Source: Apostichopus leukothele (lineage: Eukaryota > Echinodermata > Holothuroidea > Aspidochirotida > Stichopodidae). From it: DNA of 20,035 bases. How positions within the stretch are numbered: position 1 is the first letter of the stretch; the number at the start of each line of letters is the position of its first letter. Positions 1-8,223 of the stretch are shown here, one piece after another. The position numbers were made by a program, and so were the translations under genes. The notes beneath the pieces were generated by a model. It searched no databases. It saw only the letters and a list, made by a program, of their open reading frames with translations, and had not been told where the DNA came from. Where the stretch lies: contig JAAAKB020219067.1 in assembly GCA_010014835.2 (NCBI GenBank), positions 1 through 20,035 on the forward strand. Direction: 5' to 3'.

Positions 1-463
1 ACAGAGAACAACCAACTTGGCCACTGCAACTGTTGAGAAATAATGCTTGTTTCTAATATTTCAACTTCAGAATTCAGTATGGAAGCAGGAAAAGAGCAGA
101 AAATAAAAATGCTCTCACATGGATTTGAACTCAGGACATGGAACTCTCTCAGTCACAGAGAACTACCAACTTGGCCACTGCAACTGTTGAGAAATAATGC
201 TTGTTTCTAATATTTCAACTTCAGAATTCAGAATGGAAGCAGGAAAAGAGGAGAATATAAAAATGCTCTCATGTGGAATTGAATTCAGGACATGGAGCTT
301 GTCTGACTCTCTCAGTCACAGAGAACAACCAACTTGGCCACTGCAACTGTTGAGAAATAATGCTTGTTTCTAATATTTCAACTTCAGAATTCAGAATGGA
401 AGGAGGAAAAGAGCAGAAAATCAAAATGCTCTCATGTGGAGTTGAACTCAAGACATGGAGCTT
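1..463 (-). repeat. Tandem tRNA-like SINE-like units (about 154-163 bp, three copies, first and last partial)
   Basis: Near-identical units begin at 1, 155 and 318; similarity ends near 463. Read on the minus strand each junction looks like a tRNA: a box A match TGGCCAAGTTGG (177-166, 340-329 and 23-12) and a box B-like GAGTTCAAATCC (132-121), with weaker forms at 286-275 and 449-438. The start of box A to the end of box B is 57 nt in one copy and 66 nt in the other. Between them lies a 5-bp stem TCTCT/AGAGA around the 7-nt loop GTGACTG with T at the U33 position. The extra 9 nt sit where the variable arm would be. This suggests a tRNA-derived SINE. The array is in a DNAI3 intron, antisense to the gene. 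A plain tandem duplication is the alternative. Confidence 0.7.
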
Positions 464-750
464 TAAAATTAAAATTAGCATTAAAATGAGCAATTCTGAG
501 ACATTTTCCATCGCCTCCTCTCATAGGGACTTCATTTTACATTTCCTGAATCATTGTAATAGACATTTCTTATTCAGATAAAATAATTTCAATTTTTCTT
601 TGATATAGTCTACTTTAATATTGTTCTCTTTGTCACTGAATTCTTCAAATAATTTACATTAAATCTGTCTTAGCCAATTTACATTGGAAATTAAGTCCCA
701 AAGGTCCTTTTAATTATGTGAATGTTCCATCCATCCTTCCAGCACCATAG
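464..750 (+). other. DNAI3 intron, unique AT-rich sequence
   Basis: This is the remainder of the intron before exon a. I see no motif beyond the acceptor region at 735-750. Confidence 0.6.
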
Positions 751-875
751 GAATTTGGGACACCAGGCCTTCCAAAAGTCAGTCACAAACTGCAGACGAT
801 GGGAAGGAAGACAACCCGTTAGGTGTAGCTACCACCTTTAAGCATCTGGACCTCACCTGGAAGCCAATCATTAAG
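751..875 (+). CDS. DNAI3: DNAI3 coding exon a (first in window)
   Basis: The exon follows the acceptor CACCATAG and ends AAG before GTAATT. It starts with two bases that finish a codon and then reads IWDTRPSKSQSQTADDGKED and on to TTFKHLDLTWKPIIK. The IWD end of a WD repeat and the FKHLDLTWKP linker are typical of this dynein intermediate-chain family. It ends in phase 0. The preceding exon is not in the window. Confidence 0.88.
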
Positions 876-3800
876 GTAATTAATGTCGTCTTCGTCGCTG
901 TCTTAACAGTTTCATTACTCTCGAGTTGGCACATTATCTGTCGTAATTAGTACAAGGAGAACCAAACCTTTTTTTTAAAACATCTAAACTATATTATTAA
1001 CCTCTGCGAGATTAAGATTCTTCTGATGAGAGAGACTTTCTCAAACGAGCTAATCAAAATTTAATTTAAATCTGTTTGATTTATATTATGTTTTATCTTC
1101 ATTCTTTTGAATTCTGGACTGAAGGCTGCAGCTAGACTAAAAATGACATCACAGTTATGGCCACTAGTGTTTGGTTTGGTATTCTATTGTGTTCCCCTTA
1201 ATTGTTATTGTTACAGGTAATTTTTACAAAATGTTATTGCTGAAAATGATGAGTCTATTATCAGTATCAGATACTAGCATTGTTTGCTGTAACAGCACTG
1301 TTAGTTTGTTGAATACTGTGAATGTAGAAAAAAATATGATCTCAAGGGAAACTATGAGATTTCACCCCCTAGTGAGTGACACTATGACATCTCACACATA
1401 CACCAGATACAAGATGGGCTGTTCTTGACATGAACTTAAAGTGAGGATATGTCCCACACGGTGTAAAATCTTCCTTTAATAACTGTGTTAGGGGGTGTTG
1501 TTCATCGCCAACATTTAAATAACATGGGATAAAGATGGTGGTTGGGTTTGCTTTGTCTTTATTGAAGCTAGTTTGTACTACCACTTTAACCCCACCTGAT
1601 TGTTTCATTGTCTTGTAACATGATTGTTTCATTGTCTTGTAACATGATTGTTTCATCTTACTTTTAACTTCTTCAACTTTTGCATCATTTCCTGTCACTG
1701 CTGGAAAATATCTAATCCTTTTGCCCAGAGATCATGAGACCAGGATCTGGTGGTACTTGACCTAATTACATAATCTGTTTCTTGGGGTTTTCTTTTGTCT
1801 TTTCTACATATTGCTTATTTGATGTCTATGTCACAACAGATTACATGAAGTGGACAAATTTTGAACCCCTTAATTCCAGCCAGTTGAAAGTTTCACCAAT
1901 TTGATTGTTTTTTTTTTGTTTTTTTTACCATTCTAGATTCACATGAGCCGTTTAGAAGGCAGTGGTGACTATGGTCCAGTGAGAGTTAGCTTTCAGGAGC
2001 GACAAGGAGACCGAAATTTACGTAAGTAGTGAAACTATGATTGGGTGGTTAGAATAGGTGAACCGACCCACGTAGATTTATTTCATATTCTATCGGATTA
2101 AATGAACATTGGCATTTACAACGTTATTTTGGACCATATTTTAGTGAACCTACAAGACGCATCTAATGCCATATGAGCAATATGGACGATCTAATCGGTC
2201 TTACATATTTTTGACCTGGTTAGAAATTGTGTTTTACTTGTACATTTAATATGAGGAAAATGACCGCCACTGTGTACTAAGGGGTAATAATGAAAAGGTA
2301 TACGTTTATTTCCGATGGCTGGACTCAAAGGAGAAACTACTAGCTGTGTGAGCCCTTTCAACACAGCTAGCTACATCGATAGCTTCCTCATATTTGTTTG
2401 CACCAGCCTCACATATTTTGTAGCTGTCTAAGCCAGCCACAAATCTGTGAAAATAATTCTCCTTCTTTTGCTACATTCCCATAACATGGAAAAGCCTGAT
2501 AAACTTATTTCCTAATATCAACTCAGAAAACCTCTAGTGGTTGTTTTGGGTACCTTGGTCTTGCATTAATAGATGCTTGATAAAGGGAAAGAAAGTTACG
2601 TTTGGCAAAGACGACTGTCATGTTTGTTTTATCTCTATGGTAATCAGCTTTTTGAGATGCACTTTTAAGGCAATAGTTCTTTCCGTCAATACCGAGACTT
2701 CCAATAAAGTTTGTGTAAAAGGCCTCTGGGAACACTAAAACGGGCTCACACACATTCCCGCGATAAAATAATTTTGACAAGATGTCCTAGGCATCAGCCT
2801 TCTCACGGTCAACATTTACTTTATTCTACAGTGGAAAAAATGCAGAAGGAAGGCAGTGCTGGGAAAAGCAGCATTGACCGCAAAGACAGCAACATGGGCG
2901 GTGGGTTCGGCATCAGATCAGGATCGGCTAAGGAGAAGCGGCAACTAGAGGGCGCCACTACTAAATTCTTTGTCGGAACAGAGGTGAGGGTTCCAAACAT
3001 TTTGGCGTTGTTTGTAGATGAGTTAAGAGGTACTTTATTTCCCCGAAAAAATAACTTTGAAGTGTCCAATGTACCATTTGCTTTCTTTTCAGTGTCCCAT
3101 GTTTCCCAACTATTCAGTACTATATGTTAGTCTGAGGTGCAAACATTATTTTCCTGTTAATTCCTGAGATGAAACAATAACTTTCAAACAGTCCAATGAA
3201 ACAATATATTGAACTTAATCGGAAACAAACTCTTCTATATTGCATTTAAGCAGTTAACAGATTCTCATATTTTTCCATCCACTGTGCATTTTTTATTTAT
3301 TTTTTTTTTTTGGCGTCTTACCCCATCATTAGGATGGTGAACTCATTTATGCCGATCTCAAACTAGAAAAGGATCCAGACTCCGGAAAGCTGGTGCCACC
3401 TCGGGCGGACTTTGTGAAATCATTCCACGACAGAGCCATCAATACCTTACAGAGATCGCCGTTCTTCAAGGACATCGTATTGGTCGTGGGAGGATGGAAT
3501 TTTTCTGTCTGGAAGGAGGGACGTGAGGTGAGCAAGATGATGAAAGAATTAGTGGAAATACCTTTTTTTTTTCTTTATGCGACTCAGGTTTATGTATCAA
3601 ACTCTCTTTGAAACTTCCCCTTGACTCTTCGGTAAACTTTCACAGATACCAAGCTATGTAAGCTAGTGATTATTAGGATTCGAAGGATTGAAATTATCTA
3701 GAGATCTCTTTGTGAATATACTTTAAGGAGGCATATAGGCCTAATCTTCTTTGTTATCTTATGTTTTTCACCCCGATTTTTATTTTTATTTTTTGTTATT

Positions 3801-6800
3801 TATTTTTTATCATTTTTTTTAATTTGTTTAAATTACAGAGCAACCCGCTTCTAATATCTTCAGCAGCCTCTAAGCAGTTCACATGCGGATTCTGGTCACC
3901 GACTAGACCAGCTGTTTTCTATTTAGGGACAGCGGAGGGTAACATTGAGGTCTGGGATCTCCTAGACAGAACCCATGAAGCATCCTTGAGCCAGAACATC
4001 TCTGCATCTGAAATCACAAACGTGTACCCCTGGCACCTATCACGTAAGTGGGTCCCCCCCCCCCCCCTCCACGCCAACCAAGCAAGTTATTGTTGAATTT
4101 ATTGGACTTTGTAGTAGTTTGTAGACATGGCATGGCAATGCTACCGCTATCATGATATATCTGTGACTCCATTGGTACTTAAAGTAGATGCTTGATATTA
4201 ACCTTTAACATTTTGCAGATGGGCTGTAATACTTGTAATATAAAGAATATTTGTTTGTTTTTTTGGAAGGTATAACATTCCAGTTTCATGAAGTAAACAA
4301 CAAGCTATTTTTAGTTAAGTATTGATTCTACAATAAAAATGGTACTAAGGTAGACAATTTATGGGGTTTAGTTTGATCTTAAAGTAGCATTTGAAGGCTG
4401 TTAATAATCAGGTTTGCAATAATTCCATTTTTTCTATATTCCCTTTATGGAAGACTTGCAAATTAAGGGAGAAAATATCAAACTAAATCCAGACAGGGGA
4501 CTGGGGGAGGAGGATGGTAGGAAGTCCAGATTGAATTTAATCACTCAAATTTTAGGACAGTTAAGTTGGAAACAAAAGATCGAATTGAAAGACATTATGC
4601 TGGATTTCAGACATGACAATATGGCCATGTGCTTGGCAATTTAAAATGCTGAGTACTGCTTTAAAATGATGCTCTGAAGTTGGTTGCTTAAAAAAATTGC
4701 TTGAAAATGATTGTTTCACAAAATTTGCAGGAAATTTTCAGCATAGTTAGGTCACTCTAGCATTTTTCAAGGCGAAGATATCGAAAAATTATATTCTGTA
4801 AATGCATCTACCAGCAGCAGAGTGAATGATGTATCCATGGCAACTGAGCTATAAATGTTTTGTGTTTTCTTAGTAATATTTAAATCATTTATCCACAGAG
4901 GAATTAATTTCTTCTAAAATGAATTGCATTTTTTATAAAAATTTAAATACAGAAAAATAGACAGCTAACCAACATTGCAATTGTGTCACATTTCAAGGAT
5001 AGATTAGCAAGTAGATTATGATAGAAAAGTAAATCTGTGAAGAATGTCTACCATGATGACATAACACACTACCCACTGTGATCCACTTACTGGAATAAGG
5101 GTTTAATCAGTTACATCAAATCAATCAATCTCGAAGTATGTACAAGATATTGGGGATGAGGTGTTCAGATGACACTGTGAAATATTTTGCTCTTTAGTGT
5201 TGCTCTCTCTGCCACCAGATTATCCCTTGATATGTACCCCTCAGAGGTGTCACGGCTTAATCCGATGGTTTTAATCTTATGCTTATTATACTGAGATTGT
5301 CTCGATCGGTGTAGAGACGACACTGTTTTAAATTGGCCTTGGAGGGCATTTGACACCATTTCTATTTGTCAATAGTGCATAGCAGACATAAAAAGACTTT
5401 ATTTCATGGATTCATTTCAGAAATTTCAAACATAGTTTGAAAGTCTAGCCATTTTTATTGTAGTGTCCTTCTTGTGTATACCTTAAACAATGTAACACTA
5501 AGTAGTATCAACTACCTGAATGGGAATTTATTTGTTTAAAGTTGTCACAAGGTTAAAGACACATGGCATGGATTTTAATGAAAGCTACCATATTTTCCTC
5601 TTTGTCATATTTGCAGACAAACAACAGTTGCTAGCTGTTTCAGATAATGTGGGTACATTGCACATTCTGGAAGTGCCTTGGACTTTAAGAAATCTCACCC
5701 ATGGAGAGGTAAATATATATTTTATCATTTCCTTTTTTTTTTGCTTTCTGTGTGTGTATGTTTCAAAGGTTGTGTGCCGGAGGGACTTGGAGGTTATCCG
5801 AAGAGGATATCACAGTCTCAAGCACAGTACTAGTATAGTAGACTTGCTGCTTATGTAACATCTGAATCAACATGGCTTTTCCTCTCTGACTTACTGGTGT
5901 CTGTTAACTTTATTTGGCAGCTTGAAAATCCAACTACACAAATGTTTCATATTTTTGGTCCAGAAATTTGAAGATGTAATGTTGGATTCATGAAATAAAA
6001 GCTACAAACCTTTGAAATTTTCTGACATGTATATATGGCTCCTTAGTGTTGCAAGGCCCTTGTATTCAAAGTTTATTGCTGACCCCAATGCTCACCTTGA
6101 TCATCTCAAGACCCTCCATGGGCAGATGTTGTGGCCTAGGAAAGGGGCATAAAGGGGGAGGTGGCTTGGGATGAGGTGTCTCCCATAGATTTGAGAAATT
6201 TTTATATGATAAAGAGTGATTAGTTGTAAAAAATTTGAAGTTATGGTTAAAGAAAAAAAATCTACAAGTATGATTTTTTTTTTTTTCTCCCGATATTTTG
6301 GGGACCCTAAAACAGTTGAATTCCAGAGTTGTGACATAATGGTCTTCAATGTTGATGACAATTAATAAAATGCCATTAGATATCATATTTGACAATACTG
6401 ATTTTTCTTTCAATATTACTTCTCATATACTAGATGAATATACAAATAGTTGCACTGTAAGACATTTTCTGACAGTGTGGACTTTGGAAAATTAGAGATT
6501 TATTCCTATTTTATCCCTTTATTTGTTGTTGTTGTTGTGCATCTTCATTAGCAAAGATAATATAGTTTCTCTGTGGTTAGTGATGCTTTTAGTATTTTAT
6601 GATTTCAGCTCACCAGCGTAACAAGCTACTTTGACAGAGAAGATAAGAGGTTAGAATACCAGGAGCAGAGAGAGTCAGTCCACCAGGAAAACAAACGAAG
6701 GCTTGATGCAGAGGAGGCAGCCAAGAAGGTGAGCCCTTAGTCATGGTGCCATTATGGCTTTAATATTTAATAACAATAATAATAGCTATTCTTATGTAGT

Positions 6801-7731
6801 GCAGACTCCAACAAAAGTTGTTCAACGAAAGTTGTTCAATGTGCTTTACTGTAACCGAAGGTGCAAAAACTAAAAAGTTGAGAGAAATTTTTTTTTGAAG
6901 ACAGCGCCTAAATTGAATATTAGAATTCAAAGACCTAAGTTCAACCCGGAGGGAATTCCATTAAAGTGGTTCAGCAATTAGAAAGCTACGGTCACCGAAC
7001 AATCTTGTATGTGACATTGGAACCTGAAGTTAAAATTGATAATGCGAACGTGCTGGTCTGCAGTTAGCTTGCTGATGTGAGAGGAAGAAGGTTGGTGTAT
7101 CAGTTTTAATTGCACGAAAAGCTAGAATAAGGATTTTGTAGTCAATGCAGAGTCTTATTGGTAACCAGTGTAGTTCTTCCAGCAAAGGAGTGATGGGGGT
7201 ATACCTGCTTGCTCTATGGATGAATCGAGCAGCTGTGTTTTGGATCCTTTGCAATCTCGATAGTTGGAATGTAGCTACACCAAATAGAATATGGTTGCCA
7301 TTGTCCAGCCCAGGGCCCAATTAATCAATCACATCTTTAATATTCTATAGGTTATTGATAGGCATCCTCTTAAACTTGACCGAGCAACACCTCTACTAAG
7401 ACACGGCTTCACATGTCGAGCAGGTTAGAGCCGAGGTGATAAAATGTTTGCTTCGAAAATGAGTAGCTCAAAACTTGCCCAATTTGCCGCCAATCAACTT
7501 GTATTTTATATCTTGAATATCATTAGAGCGTTAATGTTTTTTTTTCTGTATTCCTTATTTTTTATTTTTTTTTCCTCGCTTCCAAAGATTGCACAACCTC
7601 CAGAACCAAGTACAGAGGAAGTGGACAACAAAATGAGAACCCTTTGGCTGGAATATTTGGAAGATGAGAAGAAGTTCCTGCTGGACCTGGGTCTTGTCGA
7701 GGAAAAGGAGGAACCACTCCCTGATGTCTGA
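751..7731 (+). CDS. DNAI3: Dynein axonemal intermediate chain 3 (WDR63), 3' part, eight exons
   Basis: This is the C-terminal part (about 371 residues) of the WD-repeat intermediate chain of inner-arm dynein f/I1, called IC140 in Chlamydomonas, which helps assemble that motor on the ciliary axoneme. Eight exons end at GT donors, begin after AG acceptors, and join with phases 0,1,0,0,1,0,0. The product shows WD-type strands: an IWDTRP end, TTKFFVGTEDGELIYADLKL, IVLVVGGWNFSVW, AVFYLGTAEGNIEVWDLL and LLAVSDNVGTLHILEVPWTL. A charged helical tail with coiled-coil character (DREDKRLEYQEQRE...) follows, then a WLEYLEDEKKFLLDLGL C-terminus. From memory these match vertebrate WDR63 closely, including the WSPTRPAV, GTLHILEVPWTL and EYxEQR segments. 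The human protein is about 890 residues, so roughly the first 60% lies left of the window. The related chain WDR78 (DNAI4/IC138) is the main alternative; the C-terminal match favours DNAI3. Confidence 0.93.
876..1936 (+). other. DNAI3 intron (1061 bp)
   Basis: GTAATT to TTCTAG. The flanking exon phases match, so no missing exon is required. It contains a short 24-bp tandem repeat near 1597 but no recognisable coding or mobile-element sequence. Confidence 0.85.
1597..1656. repeat. 24-bp tandem repeat, 2.5 copies
   Basis: The unit TGATTGTTTCATTGTCTTGT plus AACA occurs at 1597-1620 and 1621-1644, with a half copy at 1645-1656. The copies are identical, so the duplication is recent or conserved. 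It gives a repeated peptide on the minus strand that I regard as accidental. Confidence 0.95.
1937..2021 (+). CDS. DNAI3: DNAI3 coding exon b
   Basis: This 85-bp exon lies between the acceptor TTCTAG and the donor GTAAGT and reads IHMSRLEGSGDYGPVRVSFQ followed by ERQGDRNL. It starts in phase 0, matching the previous exon, and leaves one base (C) that combines with TG of the next exon to give Leu. Confidence 0.85.
2022..2831 (+). other. DNAI3 intron (810 bp)
   Basis: GTAAGT to CTACAG. It contains a perfect 10-bp inverted repeat at 2340-2370. Open frames near 2520-2780 exist on both strands but show no family resemblance. Confidence 0.85.
2340..2370. repeat. Perfect 10-bp inverted repeat
   Basis: CTAGCTGTGT (2340-2349) and ACACAGCTAG (2361-2370) are separated by 11 bases and would form a small hairpin on either strand. 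No transposon termini or target duplication are apparent. Confidence 0.9.
2832..2983 (+). CDS. DNAI3: DNAI3 coding exon c
   Basis: Acceptor TTCTACAG, donor GTGAGG, 152 bp. It encodes a polar, low-complexity stretch (EKMQKEGSAGKSSIDRKDSN, then a Gly/Ser-rich run) followed by the strongly conserved ATTKFFVGTE that begins a WD strand completed in the next exon. The polar stretch is probably a surface loop between blades. Confidence 0.92.
2984..3332 (+). other. DNAI3 intron (349 bp)
   Basis: GTGAGG to CATTAG. It ends with a T-rich tract (3289-3311). Nothing else is recognised. Confidence 0.85.
3333..3527 (+). CDS. DNAI3: DNAI3 coding exon d
   Basis: Acceptor CATCATTAG, donor GTGAGC, exactly 65 codons in phase 0 at both ends. 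It encodes DGELIYADLKLEKDPDSGK and then a segment ending FFKDIVLVVGGWNFSVWKEG. The F-K-D-I-V-L-V-x-G-x-W-x-F-x-V-W pattern is a family signature shared by axonemal intermediate chains. Confidence 0.95.
3528..3838 (+). other. DNAI3 intron (311 bp)
   Basis: GTGAGC to TTACAG with a very long T-rich tract (about 3762-3830) before the acceptor. Nothing else is recognised. Confidence 0.85.
3839..4043 (+). CDS. DNAI3: DNAI3 coding exon e
   Basis: Preceded by a long T-rich polypyrimidine tract and acceptor TTACAG, and followed by donor GTAAGT. It encodes SNPLLISSAASKQFTCGFWS, then PTRPAVFYLGTAEGNIEVWD and on to VYPWHLS, which includes a complete WD repeat. A run of 14 C begins ten bases after the donor. 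The exon leaves one base, so the next exon begins with two bases completing a His codon. Confidence 0.95.
4044..5616 (+). other. DNAI3 intron (1573 bp)
   Basis: GTAAGT to TTTGCAG; the phases of the flanking exons join (1 to 1). It carries a C14 run at its start. Open frames at 4447-4644 (+) and 5165-5359 (-) match nothing I know. No mobile element is recognised. Confidence 0.8.
4054..4067. repeat. C14 homopolymer next to a splice donor
   Basis: Fourteen consecutive C begin ten bases after the donor of DNAI3 exon e. This is a likely length-variable tract. Confidence 0.95.
5617..5708 (+). CDS. DNAI3: DNAI3 coding exon f
   Basis: Acceptor ATTTGCAG, donor GTAAAT, 92 bp. It reads KQQLLAVSDNVGTLHILEVP and then WTLRNLTHGE, the last blade-like strand set of the propeller. 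The GTLHILEVPWTL block is nearly identical to what I recall of the vertebrate protein. The start and end phases (1 to 0) agree with both neighbours. Confidence 0.94.
5709..6608 (+). other. DNAI3 intron (900 bp)
   Basis: GTAAAT to GATTTCAG. It includes a (TTG)n run at about 6523-6538. No coding or mobile-element sequence is recognised. Confidence 0.8.
6609..6728 (+). CDS. DNAI3: DNAI3 coding exon g (coiled-coil segment)
   Basis: Acceptor GATTTCAG, donor GTGAGC, exactly 40 codons. It encodes LTSVTSYFDREDKRLEYQEQ followed by RESVHQENKRRLDAEEAAKK, a very charged segment predicted to be helical and probably coiled coil. A LINE remnant begins 32 bases after the donor. Confidence 0.93.
6760..7320 (-). 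mobile_element. 5'-truncated LINE remnant, CR1/L2/jockey-type reverse transcriptase C-terminus and 3' tail
   Basis: The minus frame reads GLDNGNHILFGV, then SRLQRIQNTAARFIHRASRY and TPITPLLEELHWLPI, DYKILILAFRAI. This matches the conserved end of non-LTR reverse transcriptases (the usual form is SRLQRVQNAAAR...ITPVLRELHWLPV...YKVLLLVFKAL). After stops at 7030-7032 and 6961-6963, the same frame continues with VPMSHTRLFGDRSFLIAEPL and WNSLRVELRSLNSNIQFRRC, the family's GDRSF...WNSLP segment. It runs into an (ATT)n tail at 6765-6783, a 3' microsatellite as in CR1/L2 elements. The remnant is about 560 bp, with two in-frame stops and no endonuclease or RT catalytic core. It lies in the last DNAI3 intron, antisense to the gene. 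Confidence 0.88.
7321..7587 (+). other. Remainder of the last DNAI3 intron
   Basis: The intron is 6729-7587. This part holds no recognised element except the polypyrimidine tract before the AAG acceptor. Confidence 0.7.
7588..7731 (+). CDS. DNAI3: DNAI3 last coding exon with stop
   Basis: The exon begins after a T-rich tract ending TTCCAAAG, an AAG rather than CAG acceptor. It encodes IAQPPEPSTEEVDNKMRTLW and then LEYLEDEKKFLLDLGLVEEK and a short acidic end before TGA at 7729-7731. The phase is 0, in agreement with the previous exon. The LEYLEDEKKFLLDLGL block matches the conserved C-terminus of the family. Confidence 0.92.
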   Translation: MAQPPEPSTEEVDNKMRTLWLEYLEDEKKFLLDLGLVEEKEEPLPDV

Positions 7732-7807
7732 GTCTCGCTGGCTTTCCAGGGAGCTCTAGACAGGAAAACTAAAGGGGCTAGTGACAAATTCCAGGATCAC
7801 CTTGAAA

Positions 7808-7813
7808 AATAAA
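7808..7813 (+). promoter_or_regulatory. DNAI3: Poly(A) signal AATAAA of DNAI3
   Basis: A canonical AATAAA lies 77 bases after the DNAI3 stop, followed at 7840-7852 by a GT-rich stretch (TGTGGTTTGAG) as expected downstream of a cleavage site. It implies a short 3' UTR of about 100 nt. It is the first such hexamer after the stop. Confidence 0.7.
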
Positions 7814-7920
7814 TCTCAGTGAATATAATTGTTAAAATATGTGGTTTGAGAGGTAAACTGAAGGGCATTTGTGAGGATTCTTATATATATGATCACTCTG
7901 ATCATAACATTGAACAGGTT

Positions 7921-8028
7921 GGGGGAGGGAGGGGGGCCAAGGCTTTGTAAGTAAAGTGTTGTAAGTAGTTACAGTGTTATGTATGATCACCTTGAATAGC
8001 TGTTTCTTTTCGGGAGGGTGAGGGAGGG
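7921..8028 (+). terminator. G-rich pause-like elements downstream of DNAI3
   Basis: GGGGGAGGGAGGGGGG (7921-7936) resembles the MAZ-type G5AG5 pause element known to aid poly(A)-dependent termination. GGGAGGGTGAGGGAGGG (8012-8028) is a perfect four-tract G-quadruplex motif with loops of 1, 3 and 1. Both lie 110-220 bases past the poly(A) signal on the DNAI3 sense strand. The termination role is inferred. Confidence 0.45.
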
Positions 8029-8114
8029 TGAAGTTTGATAGAAAAGCAAAAAAAAGTGAGAAAAGACAAGGGCAGAGAGAATTCATTCTTGTGTGAGATC
8101 AGGAAGGTTCCTTA

Positions 8115-8145
8115 CCTCCCCTGCCCTACTTTCTCCCCTCCCTCC
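8115..8145 (-). promoter_or_regulatory. Minus-strand G-rich tract
   Basis: The plus strand is C-rich from 8115 to 8145, giving GGAGGGAGGGGAG...GGGCAGGGGAGG on the minus strand. It could slow polymerase coming from the PKA gene. One inter-tract gap is slightly longer than in a canonical quadruplex. Confidence 0.35.
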
Positions 8146-8212
8146 TTATCATTGTTGGCAACACTGAATCACACTGATGTTTTAGTCGTTCCTTCATATA
8201 GTTGGTATACAT

Positions 8213-8223
8213 GGGGGGGGGGG
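8213..8223. repeat. G11 homopolymer
   Basis: Eleven consecutive G in the zone between the convergent genes. Confidence 0.95.

Noticed and set aside
1-463. Open frames of 73-80 codons through the tandem units
   Set aside because: They arise from the repeat and are explained by the tRNA-like units; no protein similarity is seen.
4447-4644. Plus-strand 65-codon frame in the same intron
   Set aside because: Charged, unstructured-looking product without recognisable motif; likely a chance open frame.
5165-5359. Minus-strand open frame in a somewhat GC-richer part of a DNAI3 intron
   Set aside because: No similarity to a known family is visible, no splice context is evident, and DNAI3 phases are complete without it.
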